From an uncultured Bacteroidales bacterium (GTDB lineage Bacteria > Bacteroidota > Bacteroidia > Bacteroidales > UBA932): 64,000 nucleotides of DNA. The position numbers were made by a program, and so were the translations under genes. The stretch's first letter is position 1. Every line of letters starts with the position of its first letter. The notes beneath the pieces were generated by a model. It had not been told where the DNA came from and did not search any database. It was given only the letters and a program-made list of their open reading frames with translations. The stretch lies in assembly GCA_944326305.1 (NCBI GenBank), contig CALVDL010000009.1:33400-97399 (forward strand), given 5' to 3'. Below, in pieces: positions 55,330 through 64,000 of the stretch.

Positions 55330-56583
55330 ATGCAGCAGAGTATTGATACTTACGATTTTTCTGGCAAGAAAGCTCTTGTCAGGGTTGACTTCAACGTTCC
55401 TCTTAACGAGAAGTTCGAAATTACAGACGACACCCGCATAAGGGCAGCTGTCCCTACACTCAAGAAAATCCTTGAAAAAGGCGGTTCCGTAATCATCATG
55501 TCGCATCTGGGCCGTCCTAAGGGCGTGACTGAGAAATTCTCTCTCAAGCACATCCTCGGCCGCGTGCAGGAGCTTCTCGGAGTGACTGTGAAGTTCGCTG
55601 ACGACTGCATGAAGGCGGACGAGCAGGTTGCGGCTCTCAAGCCTGGTGAGGTCCTCGTCCTGGAGAACCTGCGTTTCTATGCAGAGGAGGAAGGCAAGCC
55701 GAGAGGACTTGCTGAGGACGCTACTGACGACGAGAAGAAGGCTGCCAAGGCAGCCGTGAAGGAGAGCCAGAAGAAATTCGTGGAGAAACTCGCTTCATAC
55801 GGAGACTGCTATGTCAACGACGCGTTCGGTACAGCTCACCGTGCGCATGCCTCTACAGCTCTGATTGCCAAGTTCTTCCCTAACGACAAGATGTTCGGCT
55901 ACCTGATGGAGGGTGAGATCAAGGCTCTTGAAAGAGTGGTAAATGACCCTGAGCGTCCGGTGACCGCAATCATCGGAGGAGCCAAGGTGTCTTCGAAGAT
56001 CGGTATTATCGAGCATCTTTTCGATGTAGTGGACAACATGATCATCGGCGGCGGTATGGTATATACCTTCGTGAAGGCACAGGGCGGAAAGATCGGTAAC
56101 TCACTTTGCGAGGATGACCAGCAGCAGCTTGCTCTCGACACTCTGAAGAAGGCCGAGGAAAAGGGTGTGAAGCTTTATCTTTCAAAGGAGGTTGTTATCG
56201 CCGATGCATTTGCGGAGGGAGCCAACACCAAGATATGCAGTAACTCCGACATTCCTGACGGATGGGAGGGCGTAGATGCGGCCCCTAGCACCCTTGCAGC
56301 ATGGGAGGATGTAATCATGAAGTCAAAGACCATCCTCTGGAACGGGCCTGTGGGTGTGTTTGAGATCCCTTCATTTGCAAAAGGCACCAACCGTGTGGCC
56401 GAGATGCTTGCAAAGGCTACGGAGAACGGGGCCTTCACCCTCATCGGCGGAGGTGACTCTGTCGCAGCCGTTACACAGATGGGCTATGCAAAGAAGGTAA
56501 GCTATGTATCAACCGGTGGCGGTGCCATGCTCGAATATCTCGAGGGCAAGGAGCTTCCGGGCATTGCCGCTATTCGCGAATAG
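55330..56583 (+). CDS. pgk: Phosphoglycerate kinase
   Basis: The glycolytic kinase that makes ATP from 1,3-bisphosphoglycerate; 417 residues. Substrate motif [25 protein letters not shown] and [10 protein letters not shown] are intact, as are [14 protein letters not shown] and the C-terminal [18 protein letters not shown]. There is a short acidic insertion around residues 120-145 ([14 protein letters not shown]) often seen in Bacteroidetes. It stands alone with its own promoter and terminator. Confidence 0.98.
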   Translation: MQQSIDTYDFSGKKALVRVDFNVPLNEKFEITDDTRIRAAVPTLKKILEKGGSVIIMSHLGRPKGVTEKFSLKHILGRVQELLGVTVKFADDCMKADEQVAALKPGEVLVLENLRFYAEEEGKPRGLAEDATDDEKKAAKAAVKESQKKFVEKLASYGDCYVNDAFGTAHRAHASTALIAKFFPNDKMFGYLMEGEIKALERVVNDPERPVTAIIGGAKVSSKIGIIEHLFDVVDNMIIGGGMVYTFVKAQGGKIGNSLCEDDQQQLALDTLKKAEEKGVKLYLSKEVVIADAFAEGANTKICSNSDIPDGWEGVDAAPSTLAAWEDVIMKSKTILWNGPVGVFEIPSFAKGTNRVAEMLAKATENGAFTLIGGGDSVAAVTQMGYAKKVSYVSTGGGAMLEYLEGKELPGIAAIRE

Positions 56584-56607
56584 TCCGGAAGTACATATAT
56601 AAATTAG

Positions 56608-56638
56608 GAGCGGCAGCCCGGTCGGGCTGCCGCTCTTT
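56608..56638. terminator. Bidirectional terminator between pgk and the S9 peptidase gene
   Basis: GAGCGGCAGCCC (56608-56619) pairs perfectly with GGGCTGCCGCTC (56624-56635), followed by TTT. It lies between two convergent stops. Confidence 0.8.
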
Positions 56639-56641
56639 CAT

Positions 56642-59062
56642 TCAGTCATTGTTCATCTGCACGATGTCAGTGCTGTCCCTCTGGCTCTCTCCGAGGAGAT
56701 GCTGGCTGAAATAGTCCGCCATCCTCCAGAAGAAGTATTCGTTCATGTCCCCGAAACCGTGCTTCTGCCCCGGAAGGATGAGCATGTCGAAACGTTTGTT
56801 CGCACGGATGAGGGCGTTGACGACGCGGATGGTGTTTGCCGGATGCACGTTGTCGTCGATATCCCCGTGCACCAGGAGGAGATGCCCTTTCAGGTCCTTT
56901 GCTATCTCGGGATTGGTGTCTATCTTGTAGACAAAAGATGTGTCCCCCTGCTCGCTGACCTTCTCCATTATGCCGTGATGCTGTTCGCTCCACCAGCGGT
57001 TGTAGATTCTGTTGTCGTGGTTCCCTGCGCATGATACCGCCACCTTGTAGAAGTCGGGGTAGGTGAGGATGGCGGCGGTGGACATGAACCCTCCGCCGGA
57101 ATGGCCGTGGATACCCACCCGTGTCCCGTCTATCCACGGGTACTTGGCTGCAAGCCTCTGTACAGCGGTCTTCTGGTCCTCGAGGCCATAGTCGCGCAGG
57201 TTGCCGTAGCCGTAGTTGTGGTACCATTTGGACCTGTTAGGATGCCCTCCGCGGTTCCCGACCGTGATTACGATGAAGCCCATTTGTGCGAGCCTGTCGG
57301 TGCGTGTCATGTTGGAGCTCCATGATATGTTGTTCGCCTCTACCTGAGGCCCCGGATAGACGTATTCTATTATAGGGTATACCTTTGTGGAATCGAAGTC
57401 GAAAGGCTTGTACATCACCCCGTACAGGTCTGTGACACCGTCAGCGGCCTTGACTGTGAACCTTTCGGGCATCTTGTATCCCGCCGCGAAGAGCTGCGAC
57501 AGGTCCGCTTTCTCCAGGTCTGCCAGTTTTGTCCCGGCTGCCGAATAAAGTGCGGATGCAGGTGCCGCGTCCACGCGGGAGTAGTTGCAGACGAGGTACC
57601 TGCCGTTGTCGTCTGCCGAGGCCCACACGTCCATGTCTTTCATGTCCAGCTGCTTGAGTCCGCTGCCGTCGAAATTCACCCTGAAAGTGTGCATCTGATA
57701 CGGGTTCTCTGCCTTGTCGTATCCGCAGGCGCTGAAGATGATGTAGTCCTCTGCATCATTGACAGCCAGCACGTTCTCCACATGGAAAGGCCCCTCGACT
57801 ATGGTGCCTGCCAGGGTGCCGTCCGCGTTGTAGAGGTAGAGGTTTGCCCAGCCGTTGCGCTCTGACCAGTGGATCATCTGCCGGCCTTCGTTCACAAGCC
57901 TGAGCGGCCTGTATTCTATATAGGTGTTCATCCTTTCAGAGATCACAGTCCTTGTGGAGTCGCTGTCTATGTCCACCCGGCAGATGTCGTACCTCTTGAG
58001 GTCACGGCTTATGCGGTTGTAGTAGAAGCCGTCATTGTCCCCGAGCCATACGTTTGAATTGTAGTCCTTGTACCTGTCCGCCGTTGTCCTTGGGGCTGTC
58101 TCGAACCCCGTGCTCTGGTCCTTGAACGCCACTGTCCTTATGTACCGGCTGCTCATGTCCTCCGTGGAGAAGACATACAGGAGCTCCTTCGGCCCGGGCT
58201 CTCCCGGCATCTGGTACTTGTAGGTCTTCAGGGTAGGGCGCGGGCTGCTCAGGGAGTTTATCACCCAGAGCTCCTTGACGTCGCTCATGTCGAATTTTAT
58301 TGTGGCGAAGTGCCTTGAGTCCGGGGACCATACGAGATAGTATGGGAAATATCTCTTGGTGCTGTCCTGCCATGCCCAGCCGTTGTAGCTGTCGGCTCCC
58401 CATCCGAACTCCCTGGTGCCGTCAGAGGTGATCCGGTGCTCCACGATGGTGCTGTCCTTCTCGTCCCTGGCCGCCTTGGCCATATTCTCGGTATCCATCC
58501 AGTAGAGGTTGGCGTTCTTTGCGAAGATGCCTATCTTCCCGTCAGGGGATACGTTCACCCATGAAGGGTATTTCTGCTCCTCCTCCTGGCCAGTGATGTC
58601 GGTGAGCTCCCCGGACGCTATGTCGTATGAGAAGCTGAACACCTTCTTGTCTCCCCACCGTTTTATCCGCAGGGAGTCCTTCTCTTCCAGCGTGCTTCCG
58701 ATCTCGAAAGTGAACGCCTTGTCGTCCTTCAGTTCCAGGTTCCTGATAGGAATGTGCCGGGCGTCGAACGGGTCCCTGACAGCCTCTGTGAGCTGCATGG
58801 CAAGCTTGTCCATGTCGAAGACCGGGGTCTTGCGTCCCGTCTTTGCGTCCACTATATAATATTGTGTCCCTTCGGAGTCCTCCCACTTGTACCAGAACCT
58901 GTCGGAGTCCTGGAACCAGTTCGGGTCTATCCTTGTGGAGTGTACCATCTGCGACACTTTCTTTGCCGAGAACCTTTCGGCCATTTCATAACCGGGTGTC
59001 TGCTGTGCAGACAATGAAATTGCCGCATACGCGGCAATCAGAATGGTGAAAGTACGTTTCAT
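56642..59062 (-). CDS. Dipeptidyl peptidase IV-type (S9) prolyl peptidase
   Basis: An 806-residue exported S9-family peptidase. Signal peptide MKRTFTILIAAYAAISLSAQ; N-terminal beta-propeller of the DPPIV_N type; C-terminal hydrolase with nucleophile Ser in GIHGHSGGGFMS, Asp in HGDIDDNVHP and His in GQKHGFG. It removes X-Pro dipeptides in the periplasm, feeding amino acid use. Start 59062 is where the signal peptide begins; the frame is open to 59122, overlapping the upstream stop. It follows the DUF3298 lipoprotein gene by 56 bases. Confidence 0.92.
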   Translation of the reverse strand: MKRTFTILIAAYAAISLSAQQTPGYEMAERFSAKKVSQMVHSTRIDPNWFQDSDRFWYKWEDSEGTQYYIVDAKTGRKTPVFDMDKLAMQLTEAVRDPFDARHIPIRNLELKDDKAFTFEIGSTLEEKDSLRIKRWGDKKVFSFSYDIASGELTDITGQEEEQKYPSWVNVSPDGKIGIFAKNANLYWMDTENMAKAARDEKDSTIVEHRITSDGTREFGWGADSYNGWAWQDSTKRYFPYYLVWSPDSRHFATIKFDMSDVKELWVINSLSSPRPTLKTYKYQMPGEPGPKELLYVFSTEDMSSRYIRTVAFKDQSTGFETAPRTTADRYKDYNSNVWLGDNDGFYYNRISRDLKRYDICRVDIDSDSTRTVISERMNTYIEYRPLRLVNEGRQMIHWSERNGWANLYLYNADGTLAGTIVEGPFHVENVLAVNDAEDYIIFSACGYDKAENPYQMHTFRVNFDGSGLKQLDMKDMDVWASADDNGRYLVCNYSRVDAAPASALYSAAGTKLADLEKADLSQLFAAGYKMPERFTVKAADGVTDLYGVMYKPFDFDSTKVYPIIEYVYPGPQVEANNISWSSNMTRTDRLAQMGFIVITVGNRGGHPNRSKWYHNYGYGNLRDYGLEDQKTAVQRLAAKYPWIDGTRVGIHGHSGGGFMSTAAILTYPDFYKVAVSCAGNHDNRIYNRWWSEQHHGIMEKVSEQGDTSFVYKIDTNPEIAKDLKGHLLLVHGDIDDNVHPANTIRVVNALIRANKRFDMLILPGQKHGFGDMNEYFFWRMADYFSQHLLGESQRDSTDIVQMNND

Positions 59063-59118
59063 TGTTTCTGGATTCATGTTCTGTTCTGTCGTTTTTTCTG
59101 AAGTCCGGGAATCCGGGG

Positions 59119-59883
59119 TCATTCCTCAATGAGCCCTTCCAGTTCGTCCCAAGGCACTGTCACCCGGATGGCCCCCATGACATAAGGCCCGATCTCATAC
59201 TGGTTGTATATATAGGTGACTCCTTCAGGGGAGACCATGAAGTTGCCGTTCGGCCCGATTTCGCGTGTGAAAAGCATCGAGGTGTCAGCCGGATTCTCCA
59301 GCGATGATGCCAGATGCCCGGACAGCAGGGCAGGAAGCTTTTCCTTGTAGCCTTCCTTGAAGAAATCCCCCTCAGTGAGCAGCGACCCTGTCTTCATGTC
59401 GAAATTCAGCGCGGTCTCGGATGTCATTCCGTGCGCTCCTCCGGTGTATGTATACTTTGTCATGGTATAGGACAGTATGTCCCTGTGGCTTCCGGCGACG
59501 GCCCCTGTGATGTAGTCGGACCAGCTGAGGGAAGCGTGCGGCATTCCCTCGGAAGCTTCGAGAAGCGGGAGATTTGCCTTGCGGTACTCGTCCACATTTT
59601 CTTTGATGTAGGCTTCCATGGCTTTCTCCACGGGCATGGCTGCATACTGGTCCCCGAACAGGCTGGTTGTCAAGGTTTTGGTGACGTTGTCCATTGCTGG
59701 CTGTGTCAGCCCTGATACCGGATATTCCACCTGTATGTCTATTTCAAGCGAGTCTGTCCCTCCTTCTGCAAGTGCATACTTGTCTGATGACCCTATGGTC
59801 TTTGTACTGAATCCTTCAGTACATGAAACTGTCGCGCACAAGGCGCATGCGGCAGAGGCTGCCGCCAAAATGAATCTGTTCAT
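59119..59883 (-). CDS. DUF4163/DUF3298 lipoprotein (RsiV/PdaC-like)
   Basis: A 254-residue lipoprotein (leader ending CATVSC). A DUF4163-like part (IDIQVEYPVSGLTQ) precedes the DUF3298 core with TYTGGAHGMTSETALNFDMK and a tail YNQYEIGPYVMGAIRVTVPW, matching the extracellular domains of RsiV and PdaC. In those proteins the domain binds lysozyme or acts on peptidoglycan; here the function is open. It precedes the S9 peptidase on the same strand. Confidence 0.88.
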   Translation of the reverse strand: MNRFILAAASAACALCATVSCTEGFSTKTIGSSDKYALAEGGTDSLEIDIQVEYPVSGLTQPAMDNVTKTLTTSLFGDQYAAMPVEKAMEAYIKENVDEYRKANLPLLEASEGMPHASLSWSDYITGAVAGSHRDILSYTMTKYTYTGGAHGMTSETALNFDMKTGSLLTEGDFFKEGYKEKLPALLSGHLASSLENPADTSMLFTREIGPNGNFMVSPEGVTYIYNQYEIGPYVMGAIRVTVPWDELEGLIEE

Positions 59884-59935
59884 TGTGGTATTTTTTTTAA
59901 TTTGGAATCCGTTTCAGCCATTTCCAATTATATGA

Positions 59936-59943
59936 CAAAAATA
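59936..59943 (-). promoter_or_regulatory. -7 element of the DUF3298/S9 peptidase unit
   Basis: Reads TATTTTTG on the minus strand, a perfect TAnnTTTG, 52 bases before the lipoprotein start. No -33 TTTG. Confidence 0.45.
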
Positions 59944-60097
59944 AAACAGCTTCTTACAGCCTATAAAAATAAGACAATATTTCTTCATGGCAAAATTACT
60001 GTGCAAAATGTGTCCCGGCGGTATAGTCGTGTCGTGAGGCAGCAACATGTGTCCGGACAGATATATGGGTCAGGAATAAGCCTTCTGTTTGATTTTC

Positions 60098-60131
60098 AGC
60101 GCTGCGGCATTTGTCGCAGCGCTTGTTTTTT
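60098..60131 (+). terminator. Terminator-like hairpin just upstream of the rpsL promoter
   Basis: AGCGCTGCG (60098-60106) pairs perfectly with CGCAGCGCT (60115-60123), followed by TGTTTTTT. It points rightwards but no rightward gene lies between the DUF3298 lipoprotein and this point. It overlaps the -33 position of the rpsL promoter. Otherwise 59944-60097 holds nothing that I can support. Confidence 0.6.
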
Positions 60132-60152
60132 AAATATTTATTCGTATCTTTG
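60122..60152 (+). promoter_or_regulatory. Promoter of the rpsL-rpsG-fusA-rpsJ operon
   Basis: CTTG (60122-60125), 19 bases, and a perfect TATCTTTG (60145-60152), 51 bases before rpsL. Confidence 0.65.
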
Positions 60153-60203
60153 CAGGCCCAAAATATTGGGACTTGAACATAAATTTAAGATTTACAATCA
60201 TTT

Positions 60204-60593
60204 ATGCCAACAATTCAACAATTAGTTCGCAAAGGACGCGAGGTTATCGTCGAGAAGAGCAAATCTCGCGCGTTGGATGCTTGCCCTCAGAGAAGGGGCG
60301 TATGCGTGCGTGTGTATACAACCACGCCTAAGAAACCTAACTCAGCAATGCGTAAGGTTGCCCGTGTACGTCTTACCAACTCCAAAGAGGTCAACGCGTA
60401 CATACCTGGCGAAGGACACAACCTTCAGGAGCACTCAATCGTACTCGTGAGAGGCGGCCGTGTGAAGGACCTTCCTGGTGTACGTTACCACATCCTTAGG
60501 GGCGCTTTGGATACCGCTGGCGTCGAGGGCAGGACACAGTCACGTTCCCTCTACGGAGCCAAGAGGCCGAAGAAGACCGCCGCTAAGAAGTAA
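60204..60593 (+). CDS. rpsL: 30S ribosomal protein S12
   Basis: S12, 129 residues, a decoding-centre protein. [31 protein letters not shown] and [19 protein letters not shown] are fully conserved, including the Lys42/Lys87-region sequences linked to streptomycin response (wild-type Lys in TPKKPNS and GRVKDLP). First gene of the str operon. Confidence 0.99.
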   Translation: MPTIQQLVRKGREVIVEKSKSRALDACPQRRGVCVRVYTTTPKKPNSAMRKVARVRLTNSKEVNAYIPGEGHNLQEHSIVLVRGGRVKDLPGVRYHILRGALDTAGVEGRTQSRSLYGAKRPKKTAAKK

Positions 60594-60626
60594 TTATTAA
60601 TTTATCACCTTTAATTTTCACTAAAA

Positions 60627-61103
60627 ATGAGAAAATCGAAGCCTAAGAAGAGGATTCTACTTCCTGATCCCAAATTCAATGATGTAATGGTTACACGTTT
60701 CGTGAATAACCTTATGCTCCAGGGAAAGAAGAGTATCGCGTATTCTATTTTTTACGATGCCATCGACATGGTAGGCGAGAAGATGAAAGATTCTGACAAG
60801 GCTCCTCTAGATATATGGAGGAAAGCTCTTGAGAATGTCACACCTCAGGTCGAGGTGAAGAGCCGCAGGGTCGGTGGAGCTAACTTCCAGGTGCCTACAG
60901 AGGTGCGTCCGGAGAGAAAGATTTCGCTTTCAATGAAGAACCTTATCAACTTCGCACGCAAGCGTTCCGGCCACTCCATGGCAGAAAAACTTTGTGCAGA
61001 GATCATCGCCGCATACAACTGCGAGGGTGCTGCATTCAAGAGAAAAGAAGATATGCACAGAATGGCGGAGGCCAACAAGGCATTTGCACATTTCCGTTTC
61101 TAA
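60627..61103 (+). CDS. rpsG: 30S ribosomal protein S7
   Basis: S7, 158 residues, the assembly-initiating protein of the 30S head. [37 protein letters not shown] and [15 protein letters not shown] are typical. It lies 33 bases after rpsL and 18 before fusA. Confidence 0.99.
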   Translation: MRKSKPKKRILLPDPKFNDVMVTRFVNNLMLQGKKSIAYSIFYDAIDMVGEKMKDSDKAPLDIWRKALENVTPQVEVKSRRVGGANFQVPTEVRPERKISLSMKNLINFARKRSGHSMAEKLCAEIIAAYNCEGAAFKRKEDMHRMAEANKAFAHFRF

Positions 61104-61121
61104 TCCCCAAGGAGATACACA

Positions 61122-63236
61122 ATGGCAAGAGATCTTAAATTCACCAGAAACATCGGCATCATGGCCCACATCGATGCCGGAAAGACAACAACTTCAGAGC
61201 GTATCCTTTACTATACTGGAAAGACCCACAAGATCGGAGAAGTTCATGAAGGTGCTGCCACAATGGACTGGATGGTCCAGGAGCAGGAGCGCGGTATCAC
61301 CATCACATCAGCCGCCACCACTGCATTCTGGCATTATAAGGGGGATACTTATCAGATTAACCTGATCGATACTCCGGGCCACGTTGACTTCACCGTGGAG
61401 GTGGAGCGTTCACTGCGTGTGCTTGACGGTACTGTAGCCACTTTCTGTGCAGTGGGCAGAGTACAGCCTCAGTCTGAGACGGTATGGCGCCAGGCTGACA
61501 AGTACGGAGTGCCGAAGATCGCTTATGTCAACAAGATGGACCGTGTCGGAGCTGACTTCCTCGCTGTAGTGGACGAGATAAAAGAAAAGCTCGGTGCACG
61601 CGCAGTCCCTATCTGCCTCCCTATAGGGGCGGAGGACAAGTTCCAGGGCATTGTTGACCTCATTGCAAACAAGGCAATCATATACGACGGCGGCGAGGAA
61701 CTTGTGAATTACAAGGTTACGGATGTCCCTGCCGAAATGGCGGATGAAGTGGCCACATGGAGGGAGAAGCTTGTCGAGGCTGCTGCCGAGTATGACGAGT
61801 CCCTCATGGAGAAATTCTTCGAGGATCCGGACTCCATTTCAGAGGACGAGATCATCGCGGCTCTCAGAAAGGCTACCATAGACATGTCAATAGTTCCTGC
61901 ATGCTGCGGTTCTTCATTCAAGAACAAGGGTGTACAGTTCCTTCTTGACGCTGTGATGCGTTATCTGCCTTCTCCGCTCGACAAGGGAGCCGTAAAGGGG
62001 ACAAACCCTAAGACAGGCGAAGAGGAAGAACGTAAGCCGGATGCAAAGGAGCCATTCTGCGCACTTGTGTTCAAAATCGCTACCGATCCGTTCGTAGGCC
62101 GTCTTGCGTTCATGAGGGCATATTCAGGACGCCTGGATGCAGGTTCTTATGTACTTAATACAAGGTCCGACAAGAAAGAGCGTGTTGCACGTCTTTATCA
62201 GATGCACTCCAACAAGCAGAATCCTATCGAATTCGTGGAGGCCGGAGACATCTGTGCAGCTGTAGGATTCAAGGATCTCCGTACAGGAGATACGATCTGT
62301 GTCGACAGCCATCCTATCACACTCGAGTCCATGGAGTTCCCTGATCCTGTGATCGGTCTTGCCGTTGAACCGAAGACCCAGAAGGACCTCGACAAGCTCG
62401 GGCTTGCCCTTGCAAAGCTTGCCGAAGAGGACCCTACATTCACAGTCAAGACAGACCACGAGACTGGACAGACTGTCATCAGCGGTATGGGTGAGCTCCA
62501 CCTTGACATCATTGTTGACCGCCTGCGCCGTGAGTTCGGTGTGGAGATCAACCAGGGTGCGCCTCAGGTCAACTACAAGGAGGCCATCACAGCCACTGTA
62601 CAGCACCGTGAGGTCTTCAAGAAGCAGACCGGCGGCCGCGGTAAGTTCGCCGATATCATCGTCGAGATCGGACCTGCAGACGAAGGTACTACGGGGCTCC
62701 AGTTCGTTGATGAAGTCAAGGGCGGTAACGTGCCTAAGGAGTTCATCCCTTCTGTCGAGAAAGGATTCAAGTCCGCTATGGCCAACGGTGTACTTGCCGG
62801 CTACGAGGTGCAGTCACTGAAAGTCACCCTGAAGGACGGATCTTTCCACCCTGTCGATTCAGACCAGCTTTCATTCGAGATCTGCGCGCGTCAGGCATTC
62901 CGTCATGCATGCCCTAAGGCAAAGCCGGTGCTCCTCGAGCCTATAATGTCTCTCGAAGTCGTTACTCCGGAGGACTATATGGGTGATATCGTGGGCGACC
63001 TCAACCGTCGCAGGGGACAGATCAATGCGATGGACGCCACTACAGGCGGGGCCAGGATCGTCAAGGCTTTTGTCCCTCTTGCAGAGCAGTTCGGTTATGT
63101 GACTATCCTCAGGACGATATCTTCAGGCCGCGCTACCAGCACAATGACTTTCGACCACTATGCCGAGGTTCCTGCTAACATCGCCAAGGAAGTTATCGAG
63201 AAGAGCGGTTACAAGAATGTGGATGAGGACGAATAA
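61122..63236 (+). CDS. fusA: Elongation factor G
   Basis: EF-G, 704 residues, the translocation GTPase. G1 [10 protein letters not shown]2 [10 protein letters not shown]3 DTPGHVDF, G4 NKMD. The domain IV region [14 protein letters not shown] is intact and the tail ends in NVDEDE. Normal length and position in the str operon. Confidence 0.99.
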   Translation: MARDLKFTRNIGIMAHIDAGKTTTSERILYYTGKTHKIGEVHEGAATMDWMVQEQERGITITSAATTAFWHYKGDTYQINLIDTPGHVDFTVEVERSLRVLDGTVATFCAVGRVQPQSETVWRQADKYGVPKIAYVNKMDRVGADFLAVVDEIKEKLGARAVPICLPIGAEDKFQGIVDLIANKAIIYDGGEELVNYKVTDVPAEMADEVATWREKLVEAAAEYDESLMEKFFEDPDSISEDEIIAALRKATIDMSIVPACCGSSFKNKGVQFLLDAVMRYLPSPLDKGAVKGTNPKTGEEEERKPDAKEPFCALVFKIATDPFVGRLAFMRAYSGRLDAGSYVLNTRSDKKERVARLYQMHSNKQNPIEFVEAGDICAAVGFKDLRTGDTICVDSHPITLESMEFPDPVIGLAVEPKTQKDLDKLGLALAKLAEEDPTFTVKTDHETGQTVISGMGELHLDIIVDRLRREFGVEINQGAPQVNYKEAITATVQHREVFKKQTGGRGKFADIIVEIGPADEGTTGLQFVDEVKGGNVPKEFIPSVEKGFKSAMANGVLAGYEVQSLKVTLKDGSFHPVDSDQLSFEICARQAFRHACPKAKPVLLEPIMSLEVVTPEDYMGDIVGDLNRRRGQINAMDATTGGARIVKAFVPLAEQFGYVTILRTISSGRATSTMTFDHYAEVPANIAKEVIEKSGYKNVDEDE

Positions 63237-63259
63237 TCAAGTACTAAAAGAATTTAATT

Positions 63260-63565
63260 ATGAGCCAGAAAATAAGAATAAAACTCAAATCATTCGATCA
63301 TATGCTGGTGGACAAGTCTGCCAAGAAGATCGTTGATACAGTGTCTTCTACAGGAGCTCGCGTGAATGGTCCTATTCCGCTTCCTACCGACAAGAAGATC
63401 TTTACTGTGAACCGCTCCACTTTCGTGAACAAGAAGTCTCGCGAGCAGTTCGAGCTTAACTCTTACTGCCGCCTGCTTGACATCTACGAGTCTACACAGA
63501 AGACTGTTGATGCCCTGATGAAGCTTGAGCTTCCGAGCGGTGTAGAAGTCGAGATCAAAGTCTGA
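63260..63565 (+). CDS. rpsJ: 30S ribosomal protein S10
   Basis: S10, 101 residues: [37 protein letters not shown] and [18 protein letters not shown] are standard. It lies 23 bases after fusA. In related genomes rplC usually follows closely; here 362 non-coding bases and a tRNA follow instead. Confidence 0.98.
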   Translation: MSQKIRIKLKSFDHMLVDKSAKKIVDTVSSTGARVNGPIPLPTDKKIFTVNRSTFVNKKSREQFELNSYCRLLDIYESTQKTVDALMKLELPSGVEVEIKV

Positions 63566-63602
63566 GAGCTTATCCGTCCGTCTTCCTGAACTGAAAAAAT
63601 AT

Positions 63603-63633
63603 TTTACAGTTCGGAAAATAGTTACTATATTTG
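63603..63633 (+). promoter_or_regulatory. Promoter-like site after rpsJ
   Basis: TTTA (63603-63606), 19 bases, and a perfect -7 TATATTTG (63626-63633). It would start transcription near 63640, upstream of the duplicated hairpin element and tRNA-Met. The hairpin CAGACCTG/CAGGTCTG (63634-63662) lies right at the expected RNA start. Confidence 0.55.
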
Positions 63634-63695
63634 CAGACCTGTCCGGTCAGCGCCTGGCAGGTCTGTAAAATTAAGCTCTTTTTATAGAAAATATA

Positions 63696-63895
63696 GAAGT
63701 TTGTTTTTGCTTAGAACAAGGCTCCGAGTGAGGATGGAAGAAATTTACTCCGGTAAAAGGCTGCCAACAAACGAAGATGTCATTGTTCCTTCAAAAGAAC
63801 ATATTTTTGAAGTTTATTTTTGGTGAGAATAAGGAAGTCAAGTGAGGAAGGAGGGAGTTTACTCCGGTAAATGACCGACCGACGATACGCCGACT
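63696..63895 (+). repeat. Duplicated element with two UUUAC-UCCG-GUAAA hairpins
   Basis: Two imperfect copies of about 85 bases begin at 63696 and 63809. Shared blocks: GAAGTTT.TTTTTG, AGAA.AAGG, AGTGAGGA.GGA and TTTACTCCGGTAAA (63744-63757 and 63858-63871). The last is a hairpin with a C(UCCG)G loop of the stable UNCG type. No open frame explains it. It lies between a promoter-like site and tRNA-Met, so it is probably transcribed. Role unknown. Confidence 0.6.
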
Positions 63896-63927
63896 GACGA
63901 AATTATCGCCAAAAAGAAACGAAAAAA

Positions 63928-64000
63928 GGTCCCATAGCTCAGTTGGTTAGTAGCACCTGACTCATAATCAGGGGGTCACAGGTTCAAGCCCTGTTGGGAC
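63928..64000 (+). tRNA. tRNA-Met (anticodon CAT), cut by window end
   Basis: Acceptor GGTCCCA, D arm GCTC, anticodon stem CCTGA/TCAGG with loop CTCATAA giving CAT, T arm GGTTCAAGCC, and acceptor 3' strand TGGGAC; the last acceptor base and discriminator lie outside. Not an initiator type, since the 1-72 pair would be G-C and the GGG/CCC anticodon stem is absent. A CAT tRNA could also be the lysidine-modified Ile type. Confidence 0.92.

Noticed and set aside
59902..60225. Open frame of 107 codons before rpsL
   Set aside because: It contains a terminator and the rpsL promoter, overlaps rpsL, and shows no protein-like composition.

Overview
The window is a chromosomal segment of a Bacteroidales-type bacterium, probably a gut or host-associated commensal. 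This rests on three SusC/SusD-type outer-membrane systems, many lipoproteins, an ECF sigma/FecR/STN-SusC circuit, DUF2723 and DUF4271 membrane proteins, a B. fragilis Mpi-like serine invertase, and repeated Bacteroidetes-type promoter elements (-7 TAnnTTTG, -33 TTTG). The species cannot be named from the sequence.

Layout. (1) 1-19694 is accessory: two divergent SusC/SusD operons, SusC1-SusD1 leftwards and SusC2-SusD2-lipoprotein-subtilisin lipoprotein-small lipoprotein rightwards. Between them lies a 5.5 kb segment with an Mpi-like invertase, an internally deleted sulfatase and two AAA-type ATPase genes. It is bounded by 142-bp inverted repeats (141/142 identical) covering the 5' leader and first 44 coding bases of both susC genes. 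A perfect consensus promoter lies just inside the left repeat, aimed at susC1. No such promoter lies inside the right repeat. This looks like a phase switch that turns on one or the other operon, and it is the main finding. (2) 19704-30086 is mostly core: nucleoside kinase, uvrA, metallo-beta-lactamase-fold hydrolase, tRNA-Pro, a LolD-like ATPase with TrmN6, a sigma/membrane regulator/periplasmic protein trio and split transketolase. (3) 30418-41736: lepA, a GT2 glycosyltransferase, menA and menG, a DUF3089 lipoprotein, the yidD-rnpA-hemD-DUF4271-SUI1 cluster, and the DUF2723 glycosyltransferase. (4) 41822-53976 is a glycan locus: ECF sigma, FecR, STN-SusC3, SusD3, metallophosphoesterase, PKD/FnIII lipoprotein and GH36 alpha-galactosidase. 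(5) 54051-64000: tRNA-Ala, an rRNA methyltransferase, pgk, an S9 dipeptidyl peptidase with a DUF3298 lipoprotein, then rpsL-rpsG-fusA-rpsJ. Within the 0.36 kb after rpsJ there is no rplC; instead there is a promoter-like site, a duplicated hairpin element and a tRNA-Met cut by the window end.

The two accessory regions use different switching logic. SusC1/SusC2 appear to be set by DNA inversion, with an invertase that travels inside the flipping segment. SusC3 appears to be set by substrate sensing through the STN domain, FecR and the ECF sigma factor. All functions are inferred from sequence reading; no database search was possible.
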